Assembly: GCA_963795195.1 (NCBI GenBank)
Contig: CAWCGU010000006.1
Coordinates: forward strand, 1,860,001 to 1,924,000
DNA length: 64,000 nucleotides
Source of the DNA: CAWCGU01 sp963795195
GTDB taxonomy: Bacteria > Actinomycetota > Thermoleophilia > Solirubrobacterales > 70-9
Reading direction: 5' to 3'
The first letter of the stretch is position 1; each line of letters opens with the position of its first letter. The translations under genes were made by a program, and so were the position numbers. Below the pieces are notes generated by a model, which was given only the letters and a program-made list of their open reading frames with translations, searched no databases and was not told the DNA's origin. This document shows, one piece after another, positions 18,687-28,064 of this stretch.

Positions 18687-19826
18687 ATGCTCGTCGTCGA
18701 GATCGCCTTTTGGGTGTGCGTGGCCCTGCTCGTGCACACGCACGCCGGCTACCCGCTTTCGCTCTGGGTCTTTCTGCGCCTTCGCGGCCGCGGCCCAGCC
18801 CGTGATGGCGGCGCGGGCACCGCCGGCGGGCTCCCCTCGGTGTCCCTGGTCATAGCCGCACACGACGAAGCCGCTGTGATCTCCGGGAAGGTGACCGAGT
18901 CCCTGCAGCTGGACTACCCGCGCGAGCGCCTGCAGCTGATCGTCGTCTCCGACGGCTCGGAGGACGAGACCGTTGAGCTGGCTCGCGCCGCCGGCGCCGA
19001 CCTCGTTCTCGACCTCCCGCGCGCCGGAAAGATCGCCGCCCAGAATGCCGCCGTCGAGCAGGCGACAGGGGAGTTGCTGGCATTCTCGGACGCCAACTCG
19101 TCCTGGCAGCCAGACGCGCTGCGCGAGCTCGTCGACGCGCTCTCCGCGCCGGCCGTCGGCTACGTCTGCGGGCAGGCCCGCTTCGCGACCGCCGACGGCT
19201 CCAGCCAGGAGGCGCCTATTGGCGCTACGAACTCTGGGTGCGCAGCCTCGAATCGGCCGTGGGCGGGGTGACTGCGGGCAACGGGGCGATCTACGCGGTG
19301 CGCCGAGACGCCTACAGAGCGCTGGCAGCTTCGCGCAGCCACGACCTCTCATTCCCGTTCGAGCTCACCAAGGGCGGCTGGCGGGCGCTCTACGCCGCGA
19401 GCGCGATCGCTGACGAGCGGCTGGTTCCGACGATTGAAGGCGAGTTCGCCCGCAAGCGGCGGATGATGCGGGGGCTATGGGACATCGTCGTGGTCGACGG
19501 TATGGCATCACCGCGCGGCTACACGCCGCTCTACGCGTATGAGATCTTCTCGCACCGCCTGCTGCGCTACAGCTCTCCCTTTGCTCCACCTGGCCGCGCT
19601 CGGCACGAATGTCGCACTGCTTGGCGAGGGACTCGTCTACCAGCTCACATTTGCCGCCCAGGTTGCGCTGTTGGCCGGTGCCGCGCTGGCCGGCCTGCTG
19701 CCTCTGCGGCCGTTGCGGATCGCGCGCCACTACGTGCTCGCGACGGCGTCAATCGGCGCGGGGCTTTGGGATCGCTTGCGCCAGGGCCCCCCAGCAGCTT
19801 GGGAGAAGGCGGAGGGAACCCGATGA
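18687..19826 (+). CDS. Membrane family 2 glycosyltransferase, frameshifted
   Basis: ATG at 18687 begins a hydrophobic segment (IAFWVCVALLVHTHAGYPLS), then a GT-A domain: SVSLVIAAHDEAAVISGKV, LIVVSDGSEDETVELA and a FSDANSSWQPDAL metal-binding region. One indel near 19215 moves the frame to GGVTAGNGAIYAVRRDAYRA and KRRMMRGLWDI (the QxxRW-like region). Another near 19578 moves it to LPLLHLAALGTNVALLGEGL and two further membrane helices. The architecture matches processive or cellulose-synthase-like GT2 enzymes. The stop overlaps the next start (ATGA). Acceptor and sugar are not predictable. Confidence 0.8.
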
Positions 19827-20498
19827 GCGCCCCCTGAGCCGTTCTTCCCGGAACCGGGAGGAAGGAGCGGCCTGCCGCGGGTTGCCGACCTCCTGATTGC
19901 CTTCCTTGCACTGCTGGTCACGGCACCGCTGCTGGTGATCGCCGCGCTGGCGATCAAGCTTGGATCGGGCGGACCCGTGATCTTTCGCCAGCGCCGGGTC
20001 GGGCGAGGGGGAGAGGAGTTCGAGCTGTGGAAGCTGCGGACGATGGTTCAGGGTTCCGATCCCGTGGGCATCGGCACCGCGGTCGCCGGCTCGGATCCAC
20101 GCATCACCAAGGCCGGCGCGTTCCTACGCCGGTTCTCCCTCGACGAGCTTCCGAACCTTGTCAACGTTCTGCGCGGCGAGCTGGCGATAGTCGGGCCACG
20201 CCCGACGATCCCGGCCCAGGTCGAGCTCTACAGCTCCCGCCAGCGCGAGCGCCTCGCCGTCAAGCCTGGACTGACCGGCTGGGCTCAGGTCAACGGCCGC
20301 GTCGCGCTCGGCTGGGACGACCGCATCGAGCTGGACGTCTGGTACGTCGAGAACCGCTCGTTCGGGCTCGACCTGCGCATACTCGCCCGCACGGCGAAGC
20401 TGCTGCTGAGCGGCAAGGGCCTGACCTCGAGCGACGAGGGCCTGACAGTGCCGGGAGGAATGGCAGCGCAAGCTGGACGCGAGAGAGCGTGCGGGTGA
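19823..20498 (+). CDS. Undecaprenyl-phosphate sugar-phosphate transferase (WcaJ/RfbP-type bacterial sugar transferase)
   Basis: The initiating enzyme of the cluster, moving a sugar-phosphate from a UDP-sugar to undecaprenyl phosphate. One membrane segment (ADLLIAFLALLVTAPLLVIA) precedes the catalytic region: GPVIFRQRRVGRGGEEFELW, KLRTM, RRFSLDELPNLVNVLRGELA, VGPRPTIP, PGLTGWAQVNGR. ATG 19823 overlaps the previous stop. A run of five C at 19830-19834 puts the start one base out of frame; with four C the N-terminus would read MSAPEPFFPEP and join the main frame. This is a small, short-form sugar transferase (about 225 residues) without the multi-span N-terminal domain. Confidence 0.85.
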
Positions 20499-20715
20499 GT
20501 GAGGGGACGCGAAGCTGAGGTTCGGGAGGCTTCGTGGCTGGGCGCCCGGTCCGGGAGTGGACTGAGCAGCGCTGTAACGGCGGGCACCTCCTCAAAGGCG
20601 CATTGGGGATCTGACTTTCGCCCGAACCCCCTCCCTGAGCGCTGCCGTTAGGACCTAGCGCAATGCAGGACCGACCGGGCGCCAGCCACGAACCCGTCCC
20701 CGCACCCAACCTCGC

Positions 20716-20721
20716 TAGATT
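20716..20721 (+). promoter_or_regulatory. Leaderless -10 box (TAGATT) for the acetyltransferase gene
   Basis: TAGATT ends 6 nt before the GTG at 20728, so transcription would start at or next to the start codon. No Shine-Dalgarno is visible. The rest of the intergenic stretch 20499-20715 shows nothing else that I can support. Confidence 0.5.
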
Positions 20722-20727
20722 CACGCC

Positions 20728-21267
20728 GTGCCCGAGGTCAGCCTTCGCGACTTTCAACCAGACGACGCTGCCGCTGTTGAGCGCTGGTTTAACGACAAGC
20801 GCGTCACCGAGAACATGATGGAACAGCGGGAAGGCATGTCCGCGGCCGAGGCGGAGGCCTGGGTGGGGCGTGCGCTCGTCACCGACGGGCCCGACCGCAA
20901 GTGGGCCGTGCTGCTCGACGGGCACCAGGATGCAGTCGGATTCACCGCCCTGTATGGCCTCCGAGGACAGCTCGCCCCCGAGCTCGGGTGCGTGATCGCC
21001 GATCCGGCCGCCTGGGGGAAGGGTGTCGGCCGGGAGGCAGAACGGCTGACCCTGACCCTGGCCTTCAACCAGTACGACTCCCACCGCGTCTACGGTCGCA
21101 TTCCGTCGCCCAACAAGGCGGCTCAGGGCGTCGTCACCTGGCTTGGATGGAGCAAGGAGGGCGTGATGCGCGACCACATCCGCCGGCCTGACGGGACGCT
21201 CATCGACTGCGAGGTCTGGGGTATCACCGCCCCCGAGTGGCGGGAGCGCTGGCGGGCGGAGGAGTGA
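20728..21267 (+). CDS. GNAT N-acetyltransferase (RimJ/RimL-like)
   Basis: A 179-residue single-domain acetyltransferase. The acetyl-CoA-binding region is visible as GCVIADPAAWGKGVGREAER (a W-G-K-G-x-G-x-E variant of the R/Q-x-x-G-x-G/A loop), followed by the C-terminal AFNQYDSHRVYGRIPSPNKA segment typical of RimJ/RimL relatives. The GTG start at 20728 is favoured by the -10 box six bases upstream. The stop overlaps the GTG of the following FemAB-like gene by 4 bp. The substrate is unknown. Intact. Confidence 0.85.
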   Translation: MPEVSLRDFQPDDAAAVERWFNDKRVTENMMEQREGMSAAEAEAWVGRALVTDGPDRKWAVLLDGHQDAVGFTALYGLRGQLAPELGCVIADPAAWGKGVGREAERLTLTLAFNQYDSHRVYGRIPSPNKAAQGVVTWLGWSKEGVMRDHIRRPDGTLIDCEVWGITAPEWRERWRAEE

Positions 21268-22205
21268 GCGACCGCGCGACCGCGCGACTGCTCGAGGACG
21301 GCGGGGAGGCGGCTGCGTCAGATGAGTTCTTTCGCTGCCGGGAGTTCCTGGAGGCCGAGGGCGTCACGCATTCCCTGGTCGTCGAGAGCGCTGAGGATGA
21401 AGCACGCCTGCCGCTCGTCGTCAAGGAGATCCCCGGCTCTGAGTTGCGCGACGCGGTTTCGCCGTATGGCTATCCGGGCGGCACAACGAGCGGGAAGCTC
21501 CTCGCCGCGTCGGGGATCGACTGGTCCGGAGCAGGCCTGGTCGCGCTGTTCATCCGCGAGCGGATCGGTTCGCCTTCGCTTGCCGGGGGAACCGAGCGCT
21601 CGATCGTTCAGATCGCCGATCCGCATGGCCGCGCAAGTCGCGGCCCAGCGACCGCCAGCAGATCCGTCGCAACGAGTCCAGCGGCTACGAGCTGCGCAGC
21701 CTCCCCGGTCCCGAGACGACCGCGACCGACCGCCGTGCCTTTCAGGCCGTTTACGAGGAGACCATGCAGCGCACAGAGGCGAGTGGGCACTACTTCTTCT
21801 CGGCGGAGTACTTCGACCTGGGTGCTCGGCAGCGACCGCAGCTGGCTCTTCCTCTGCGACGCCCCCGGAGGAGAAGGGGTGGCCGCGGCCTCCATCGCCG
21901 TCCTCAGCGACGGCTTTCTGCACTACTACCTGACCGGCAGCGCCGACCAGCACCTGCGCGAAGCGCCCAACAAGAACCTGCTCGGGGGGACGATCGACTT
22001 CGCCGAGGAACTCGACGTCCCGCTCAATCTCGGCGGCGGACTCGCTCCCGGCGACGGCCTCGAGGAGTTCAAGCGCGGCTTTGCGAACCGCCAGGAACCG
22101 TTCACGACGCTCGAGGTGATCTGCGACCGCGCCGAGTACGAGCGGCTCGCGGGCGGCAGATCCGCGACCAATTTCTTTCCCGCCTACCGCGCGCCCGCCG
22201 GCTAG
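21264..22205 (+). CDS. FemAB-like GNAT-fold transferase with two compensating frameshifts
   Basis: About 313 residues. The N-terminus reads FRCREFLEAEGVTHSLVVES and SELRDAVSPYGYPGGTTSGK, typical of the FemAB/BioF2-like acetyltransferase superfamily. The C-terminus has LGGTIDFAEELDVPLNLGGG. The middle is displaced: between about 21640 and 21825 the conserved text lies in the next frame (DRRAFQAVYEETMQRTEASG, HYFFSAEYFDL), then returns to the first frame at SDRSWLFLCDAPGGEG. Two opposite indels therefore restore the ends. FemAB enzymes add amino acids to lipid II or polymers; relatives modify polysaccharides, which would fit here. GTG start overlaps the upstream stop. Its stop shares a CTAG with the convergent pgl stop. 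Confidence 0.72.
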   Translation: MSDRATARLLEDGGEAAASDEFFRCREFLEAEGVTHSLVVESAEDEARLPLVVKEIPGSELRDAVSPYGYPGGTTSGKLLAASGIDWSGAGLVALFIRERIGSPSLAGGTERSIVQIADPHGRASRGPATASRSVATSPAATSCAASPVPRRPRPTAVPFRPFTRRPCSAQRRVGTTSSRRSTSTWVLGSDRSWLFLCDAPGGEGVAAASIAVLSDGFLHYYLTGSADQHLREAPNKNLLGGTIDFAEELDVPLNLGGGLAPGDGLEEFKRGFANRQEPFTTLEVICDRAEYERLAGGRSATNFFPAYRAPAG

Positions 22206-22884
22206 AGTCCCGCGGCCGCCGCCTCGTCCAGCAGCACTGTGATGCGTCCCGACCGCGGCCGCACGAGGCTCGCCGGGAGAGCCGGGTCTGGATCGGGGCT
22301 GAAGGCGCGCGCGGCGGGATCCGCCTTCGACTCGCCCGTGACCAGGAAGAGGACTTGGCGTGAGGCGTTCAGCGCCGGCAGCGTCAACGTCACACGCGGG
22401 ACGAACGGCTCGTGCCCCGCTTCGGGCACGGCGACGACCAGACGGTCGAGCTCGTCGAGCGCCGGCTTGCCTGGGAACAGGGAAGCCACATGCCCATCCG
22501 GGCCCATGCCGAGCAGCAGCAGGTCGAGCTCCGGCATGTCTTCGCCGAAGACTCCTCTGAGCTCGTGCTCGTATCTGCACGCCGCAGCCTCGGCGCCGAG
22601 CTCACCCTCGATCCGCTTCGTCTCGGGGCATCCGCACCGAGCGGATCCAGCAACGACTCCCTCGCCATCCGGAAATTCGAGTTCTCGTCATCCGGCGGTA
22701 CGGCGCGCTCGTCGCCGAACCAGAGCGTGCAGCGCGACCAATCGAGGCCCATCGAGGCCAAGCGCTCGTATGCCGCCCGCGGCGTGGTACCACCCGTAAG
22801 CGCAATCTGTCCACCCGCAACGACCGATCGGGCAATCAGGTCGGCTGCCTCGGCCGCGGGATCCCGGACGACAAGAGTTTTCAT
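22202..22884 (-). CDS. pgl: 6-phosphogluconolactonase, one frameshift
   Basis: Second step of the oxidative pentose phosphate pathway. From ATG 22884: MKTLVVRDPAAEAADLIARS, IALTGGTTPRAAYERL, CTLWFGDERAVPPDDENSNF (the DERxVP motif). After a run of four C near 22630 the frame shifts and continues ETKRIEGELGA, then ELDLLLLGMGPDGHVASLFP (the GxGxDGHxASLFP signature) to a TAG at 22202. One indel accounts for everything; about 227 residues, a normal length. It is convergent with the FemAB-like gene and divergent from the phosphatase gene. Confidence 0.88.
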
Positions 22885-22908
22885 TTCGCGAATACCATCA
22901 CGTTTGCC

Positions 22909-23487
22909 GTGGAACCCGCACCCCTACAGCTGATCTTCGTTCGCCACGGTGAGACCGAGTGGAGCCGCGACCTGCGCCACACGGGCCGCACGGACATCCC
23001 GCTGACCGACAACGGCCGAGAGCAGGCCGAGGCGACCCGCCCTCTGCTGGTGCCCTACTCGCCGACTCGCGTGTTCAGCAGCCCGCTCTCCCGTGCCCAG
23101 GAGACCTGCCGGCTGGCCAGCCTCGGCGATCGCGCCGAGTCACGCGATGAGTTACTCGAGTGGGACTACGGGGATTACGAGGGCATCACAACCGTCGAGA
23201 TTCACCAGACCAGCCCGGACTGGGTCCTCTGGAGAGATGGTCGCCCGGGTGGCGAGGATCCGCAGCAGGTTGGCGCGCGCGCCGACGCGTTCCTGGCCGA
23301 GGTCAGCTCCCTGAGCGGTGACGTCGCGGTCTTCGGGCACGGCCACATGCTGCGCGTGATCGCGGCACGCTGGCTGGGGCTGCCGGTGGCCGAGGGCAAA
23401 CGGCTCGTGCTCGGCACGGCGACGCTCAGCGTGCTCGGCTGGGAGCACGACTGGCACGCCATCCGCGCCTGGAACTCGCGCGGCTGA
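22909..23487 (+). CDS. Histidine phosphatase family protein (phosphoglycerate-mutase-like)
   Basis: A 192-residue protein with the RHG motif at the N-terminus (LIFVRHGETEWSRDLRHTGR), an arginine region FSSPLSRAQETC, an EWDYGDYEG segment and the second catalytic histidine in VAVFGHGHMLRVIAARWL. Members dephosphorylate sugar phosphates, phosphoglycerate or metabolites such as alpha-ribazole phosphate. The neighbourhood of pgl and pgi suggests a sugar-phosphate substrate, but this is inference. The start is GTG at 22909, 24 bp from the divergent pgl start. Intact. Confidence 0.88.
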   Translation: MEPAPLQLIFVRHGETEWSRDLRHTGRTDIPLTDNGREQAEATRPLLVPYSPTRVFSSPLSRAQETCRLASLGDRAESRDELLEWDYGDYEGITTVEIHQTSPDWVLWRDGRPGGEDPQQVGARADAFLAEVSSLSGDVAVFGHGHMLRVIAARWLGLPVAEGKRLVLGTATLSVLGWEHDWHAIRAWNSRG

Positions 23488-23826
23488 AGCAGCTACCGCC
23501 GGCCCTCTCCGCGCTGAGAGGTGTGGCTCTCGAGGACCTTTCCGCTTTGCATCTGGACCGGCTCCTTGGGGCTCGTGAGCGCCTGACCTTCGCCAATGTG
23601 ATGAGCGTCACGGCGGTGGGAGTTGGTGGATTTGGGTGGAAGCGGCAGCGTGACCGATTTCAGGGACCGCCCCATACAGAACGCGGGCGAAACACCCGTG
23701 GGCTGGAGAGTTGTTCTTTGGAATCCAACTCAAAATGTTCCCTCCACCGTCCGGGCCTTCGTCCTCTGCGCGGGTCCATAGCCTCCTCACCACAAGCCGG
23801 GAGTGTCGAGTTGGGAGTGGCGGCCG
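23488..23826. other. Intergenic stretch, no supported gene
   Basis: 339 bp between the convergent phosphatase and pgi ends. It contains only short open frames; the longest minus-strand one (23493-23675, 60 codons) has no recognisable domain, no start context and no upstream promoter. Nothing is called here. Confidence 0.5.
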
Positions 23827-25455
23827 CTAACGACCGGCGCGGTAGCGCCGGATCAGCGCGTTCGTGGAGCTGTCGTGGTGAGCTCCGGCTCGTCGCTTCG
23901 CTGCAGCTCGGGGATGATCTGCTACGGCCAGCACCTTGCCCAGTTCGACGCCCCACTGGTCGAAGCGAGTCGATGCTCCAGATGGCGCCCTGGGTGAAGA
24001 CGCTGTGCTCGTAGAGGGCGACGAGTCTGCCCAGGATGGACGGCGTCAGTCGTTCGGCAGGATCGTGTTCGACGGGCGGTTGCCCTCGAAGACCCGGTGC
24101 GGCACGAGCCCTCCGGGAGTGCCCTCGGCCCGCACCTGGTCCGGCGTCTTGCCGAAGGCCAGCGCCTCGGCCTGGGCGAAGACGTTGGCCATCAGCAGGT
24201 CGTGGTGGTCGCCGAGCGGGTTCAGCGACTGCTGCGAAGCCGATGAAGTCGCACGGGATCAGCTTCGTGCCCTGGTGGATGAGCTGGTAGAAGCGAGTGC
24301 TGGCCGTTCGTGCCGGGCTCGCCCCAGTAGATCGGGCCGGTCTCGTAGTCGACCGGCTCGCCGTCGAGGGTCACCTGCTTGCCGTTGCTCTCCATCGTCA
24401 GCTGCTGCAGGTAGGCCGGGAAGCGCTTCAGGTACTGGTCGTAGGGCAGGACGCCGACGGTCTGGGCGTCGAAGAAGTCGTGTACCAGACGGTCAGCAGG
24501 CCCATCAGCACCGGCAGGTTCTTCGCCGGCGGGCGCGCGCGGAAGTGCTCGTCCATCGCGTGGAAGCCGGCGAGCATCTCGCGGAAGTGGTCCGGGCCGA
24601 TCGCGAGCATCGTCGAGAGGCCGATCGCCGAGTCCATCGAGTAGCGGCCGCCGACCCAGTCCCAGAAGCCGAACATGTTGGCGGTGTCGATGCCGAACTT
24701 CGCGACTTCCTCGGCGTTGGTCGAGACGGCGACGAAGTGCTTCGCGACCGCCGCTCGTCACCCTCGAGCCCGGCGAGCGACCCAGTCGCGCGCGCGGTCT
24801 GGGCGTTGGTCATCGTCTCCAGCGTGGTGAACGTCTTCGAGGAGACGATGAACAGCGTCTCCTCGGGGTCGAGGTCGCGGGTCGCCTCGGCGAAGTCGGT
24901 GCCGTCGACGTTGGAGACGAAGCGGAAGGTCAGGTCTCGCGTCGCGTGTAGTGCCGCAGCGCCTCGTACGCCATGACCGGGCCGAGGTCGGAGCCGCCGA
25001 TGCCGATGTTGACGACGTTGCGGATCGGCTTGCCGGTGTGGCCCTTCCACTCGCCGCGAGCGGACCCGCTCGGCGAAGGCGCCCATCCGGTCGAGCACCT
25101 CGTGCACCTCCGGGACGACGTCGTCGCCGTCGACGATGATCGAGCGTCGCGCGGCACCCGCAGGGCGACGTGCAGGACGGCGCGGTCCTCGGTGATGTTG
25201 ATCTTCTCGCCGCTGAACATGGCGTCGCTGCGCTCGCCCAGGCCGGACTCCTCGGCCAGCTCGACCAGCAGCTGCAGCGTCTCGTCGGTGACGCGGTTCT
25301 TGGAGTAGTCGAGGATAGATGCCGGCGCCTTCGGCGGCAGGCGCTCGCCGCGCTCCGGGTCGTCGGCGAACAGGTCGCGCAGGTGCTTGCCGCTGATGTC
25401 GGCGTGGTGGGCGCTCGAGCGCCTTCCAGCTGTCACGATCCCGAAGTGCCGCCAT
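23827..25455 (-). CDS. pgi: Glucose-6-phosphate isomerase, heavily frameshifted
   Basis: Fragments in all three reverse frames line up in the family order: MAALRDRDSWKALE (ATG 25455), HHADISGKHLRDLFADDPER, EKINITEDRAVLHVALR, GHTGKPIRNVVNIGIGGSDL, LTFRFVSNVDGTDF, TLFIVSSKTFTTLETMTNAQ (the SKTFTT signature), FGFWDWVGGRYSMDSAIGLS (the GGR motif), LPYDQYLKRFPAYLQQLTME, GTNGQHS, LTPSILGRLVALYEHSVFTQ, and at the end SSTNALIRRYRAGR before TAG at 23827. At least eight single-base indels are needed in 1.6 kb. The enzyme interconverts glucose-6-P and fructose-6-P, linking glycolysis to the pentose phosphate genes around it. No domain is missing, so I regard the breaks as sequence errors. Confidence 0.85.
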
Positions 25456-25511
25456 CCGCGCGCCACCCGACTGATATGGCGCCAAGTGAGCAGATGGTCG
25501 AGACTGGTGAG

Positions 25512-26156
25512 ATGAGCGATCCTCGAGTCGTCGCCGGGCTCACCAGGCAGCTCGAAGCCCGCGCGGCGCTGCTAGGTGCGGGTGCGACGGGACTGGGCTG
25601 GAAGGTTGCCCTCAACGCTCCCGCGGTGCAGGAGCTGCTCGGAATCGACGGAACCGTGATCGGCAGCATGACCTCGGCGTCGCTGCTCGGATCCGGGGCG
25701 CAGTTCGACCTCGAGGGACCACGGCGGTTGCCGTTGAGGCCGAACTGGCCCTGCACCTCGGGAGGACGATCGATCGCCGGCTACGGAGCCGCGATCGAGA
25801 TCGTCGACGTCGACCTGCCCTTCGAGGATTTGGAGCGGATCCTCGAGGAAAACGTCTTCCACCGGCAAGCGCCGTTGAGCCCGCCGGTCCCCGAGCCTCC
25901 GGCCTCGCTCAGCCTTCGCGTCACCCGCAACGGAGCCCTGGAAGCACAAGGCCTCGAAGCCTCCGACGCTGTGAGGGAGGCAGAGGCGACGGTCGCCCAT
26001 GTTGCGGAGCTTCTCGAGGCTGTCGCTAGGCGCCTGGAGCCCAGCGAGGTGATCATCGGCGGCGCGATCGCCCCGCTCCTGTTCGTGGCCGCTGGCGACC
26101 GGGTCTCGGTCGAGCTGGATCCCCTCGGCTCGCTCGAGGTTGGCTTCAGCGCGTGA
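25512..26156 (+). CDS. 2-keto-4-pentenoate hydratase / fumarylacetoacetate-hydrolase-like protein
   Basis: About 215 residues related to the MhpD/hydratase group: VVAGLTRQLEARAALLGAGA, GLGWKVALNAPAVQELLGID, IAGYGAAIEIVDVDLPFEDL, and a C-terminal VIIGGAIAPLLFVAAGDRVS. Between about 25720 and 25775 the conserved text (TAVAVEAELALHLGRTI, which holds the metal-binding E-x-E) lies in another frame, so two opposite indels restore the ends. The ATG at 25512 is preferred; an in-frame ATG at 25476 is possible. The family hydrates 2-hydroxypenta-2,4-dienoates in aromatic breakdown, but a lone copy without meta-cleavage genes may act on something else. The 3' end overlaps the convergent neighbour by 11 bp. 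Confidence 0.75.
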   Translation: MSDPRVVAGLTRQLEARAALLGAGATGLGWKVALNAPAVQELLGIDGTVIGSMTSASLLGSGAQFDLEGPRRLPLRPNWPCTSGGRSIAGYGAAIEIVDVDLPFEDLERILEENVFHRQAPLSPPVPEPPASLSLRVTRNGALEAQGLEASDAVREAEATVAHVAELLEAVARRLEPSEVIIGGAIAPLLFVAAGDRVSVELDPLGSLEVGFSA

Positions 26157-26472
26157 CGCGCTCGTAGTTCAGGCGCAGCAGCTCGATCACGTCACGCACG
26201 TCGTCCTCGGACTCGATCGCACGAGCCGCGAAGCCCTCCTTGCCAGGAAATACCGGGTGATGCGTGATCCGATCCTCGGCGAAGAGCTCCCGCCAGACGG
26301 CTTTCGGAAAGCCGAAAGTGGGCGATGCGGTTGCGGCGGCAGGCGACCTGATCGTCGGCGCGACGCTGAAAACCACTCCCCGCGGCGACCGTAGCCGAGC
26401 CTCGACGCCTGGCCAGGAAGTGACCTCAGCCGTGATCCGTTCGTTCGCGTTTGTGGTCGAAGTGGTAGACAA
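26146..26472 (-). CDS. Small DUF5519/'luciferase-fold' family protein
   Basis: A 108-residue protein beginning at TTG 26472 (STTSTTNANERITAEVTSWP) with an AAAGGAAG ribosome-binding site six bases upstream. The C-terminal half, FGFPKAVWRELFAEDRITHH then PVFPGKEGFAARAI and DVRDVIELLRLNYERV, matches the C-terminal pattern of the DUF5519 family as I know it. The segment around residues 30-55 looks out of register (VVFSVAPTIRSPAAATA), so a local pair of indels is likely. Function unknown. It follows a 23-bp palindrome in its leader and overlaps the 3' end of the hydratase-like gene. Confidence 0.65.
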   Translation of the reverse strand: MSTTSTTNANERITAEVTSWPGVEARLRSPRGVVFSVAPTIRSPAAATASPTFGFPKAVWRELFAEDRITHHPVFPGKEGFAARAIESEDDVRDVIELLRLNYERVTR

Positions 26473-26486
26473 GATGCGCTTCCTTT

Positions 26487-26509
26487 CTGAAGGGGACAGT
26501 CCCCTTCAG
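26487..26509. repeat. Perfect 23-bp palindrome (AAGGGGACAGTCCCCTT core)
   Basis: CTGAAGGGGAC-A-GTCCCCTTCAG: two 11-bp arms around one central base, immediately upstream of the Shine-Dalgarno of the TTG-start gene at 26472. It could be an RNA hairpin in the leader, an operator, or a solitary REP-like element of the GGGGACTGTCCCC type. Confidence 0.6.
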
Positions 26510-26569
26510 GAGGTACGCCTTGGCGGCGGTCCCGGGGATCGGGAATTGGGCACGGAGTCCTCGTGGGCG

Positions 26570-27941
26570 TCAGGCGACGCGAGGGTTTTTCAAGACTTCC
26601 TGGATGTCCTCGAGGTGCTTGCCCTTGGTCTCGGTACGTAGCTTGAGGCAGAAGAAGAACGTCAGCACGCAGATCGCCGCGTAGAAGAAGAAGGTGCCGC
26701 TACGGCCGAGGTCGTCGATCAGAATCAGGAAGGTCAGCGAGACGATGAAGTTGAAGGTCCAGTTGGCCATCGTGCCGACGGCGGCCGCCTTGCTGCGCAC
26801 GCGCAGGTCGTAGATCTCCGCATTGAGCAGCCAGAGATTCGGCCCAGGCCTGATCGCGAAGGCGGCGACGTAGAGCATCAGCGCTCCGACTGCGATGAAG
26901 GAGTCGACATCGGAGCTGGAACCCCCGAGGAAGACCAGCGCCAGAGCGGTCAGGCGACAGGCCCATGACCAGCGAGCCGCCGAGCAGGAGTGGACGCCTT
27001 CCGAGCCGGTCCAGCATGCGGATCGCCACGATCGCGACCCACATCGACGATGCCGACGCCGACGGCGGCGAGGATTGCCGAGGAGTCGGAGTTGACGCCC
27101 GTGAACTGGATGATCGTCGGCGCGTAGTAGATGACCGTGTTGATCCCGGAGACCTGCTGCAGCAATTGCCAAGCCGACACCCACGCACCAGGGGCGGCCT
27201 CGACCATGGGCTGCATCAGGTCGCGCGCAGCCGCCCGGCTCCGCGACGAGCGAGAAGTCGCTGATCTCTCCGCCATCTCCTCGTCGATCTTCGCTGGATC
27301 GGACTCGCGGACTCCTCGAGAACGGCCTGGGCCTTGTAGTCCTCACCGACCATCACCAGCGGCAGCGGGGTCTTGCGGGTATCCGCAGCATGCCGACTCC
27401 GAGCACGATCGCCGGGACGGCGCCGAGGCCGAGCATCCAGCGCCAGCCCTCGCTCGGCTCGAAGACGAGGCCGACGATGTAGGCGACGAGGATCCGGAAT
27501 CGCGACCGAGAGCTGGAAGAAGGTGACCAGGCGCCCGTGCACGTCCTCGGTGCGCTATACCTCGGAGATGTAGACCGGGGCGGTGGCGGAGGCGAGGCCG
27601 ATCGCGACACTGACCACCAGGCCGGCGATGACAGAGCAGCTCGGTTCCGCCTGCCGCGGCGCTGACCAGCGCACCGGCCGCGAAAATAACCGACGACAGC
27701 AGGATCATCAGCCGCCGCCCGTAGCGGTCCGACAGCCGGCCGGCGCCCAGCGCTCCGAAGACCGCGCCGATCGGGACCGCACCGACGACCAGGCCCGACT
27801 CGAAGCTCGTTAGCCCGAAGTCAGGCGTGATGAACAGCAGCGCTGGCGATGACGTCCTTGGTCGCAGCCGTACAGCAGGCCGCCAAGACCGGCAATCGCC
27901 GCCGTCAGCGTGACGTTGCGTCGCGCCTGGGCGCTCGTCAC
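26570..27941 (-). CDS. MFS sugar-porter-family transporter, heavily frameshifted
   Basis: Pieces in all reverse frames give one sugar porter. The N-terminus is RRNVTLTAAIAGLGGLLYG (GTG at 27941). Then FITPDFGLTSFESGLVVGAV, GAVFGALGAGRLSDRYGRRL (the G-x3-D-R-x-G-R-R loop), GWRWMLGLGAVPAIVLGVGM, the mid-protein AWQLLQQVSGINTVIYYAPT (QQxSGxN sugar-porter signature), and the C-terminal LNAEIYDLRVRSKAAAVGTM and KGKHLEDIQEVL. At least seven indels occur in about 1.37 kb. It would import a hexose or pentose by H+ symport, feeding the adjacent glucose-6-P and pentose-phosphate genes. About 455 residues if repaired. Confidence 0.8.
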
Positions 27942-28052
27942 GGTGACTATCGCCTTCGCGATCCCACCGCGACACTACATGTGCCGCCCGGCGGCTTGAA
28001 CCGGAAATTCCCCGCCGCCCCTCGTTTGTAAGCGCGCCGACCAAGCCCGCAG

Positions 28053-28058
28053 TAGGTT
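28053..28058 (+). promoter_or_regulatory. Leaderless -10 box (TAGGTT) for the hydrolase gene at 28065
   Basis: TAGGTT ends exactly 6 nt before a GTG at 28065. This spacing recurs upstream of many starts in the window and supports a real gene here despite the broken frames. Confidence 0.5.
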
Positions 28059-28064
28059 CAGCAC

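Noticed and set aside
18462..19826. Programmed ribosomal frameshifting as an explanation for the broken genes
   Set aside because: Shifts occur in many unrelated genes at many places, in both directions and in compensating pairs, without slippery heptamers plus structure.
23493..23675. 60-codon minus-strand frame between the phosphatase and pgi genes
   Set aside because: No family resemblance, promoter or ribosome-binding site; length is within chance at this GC content.
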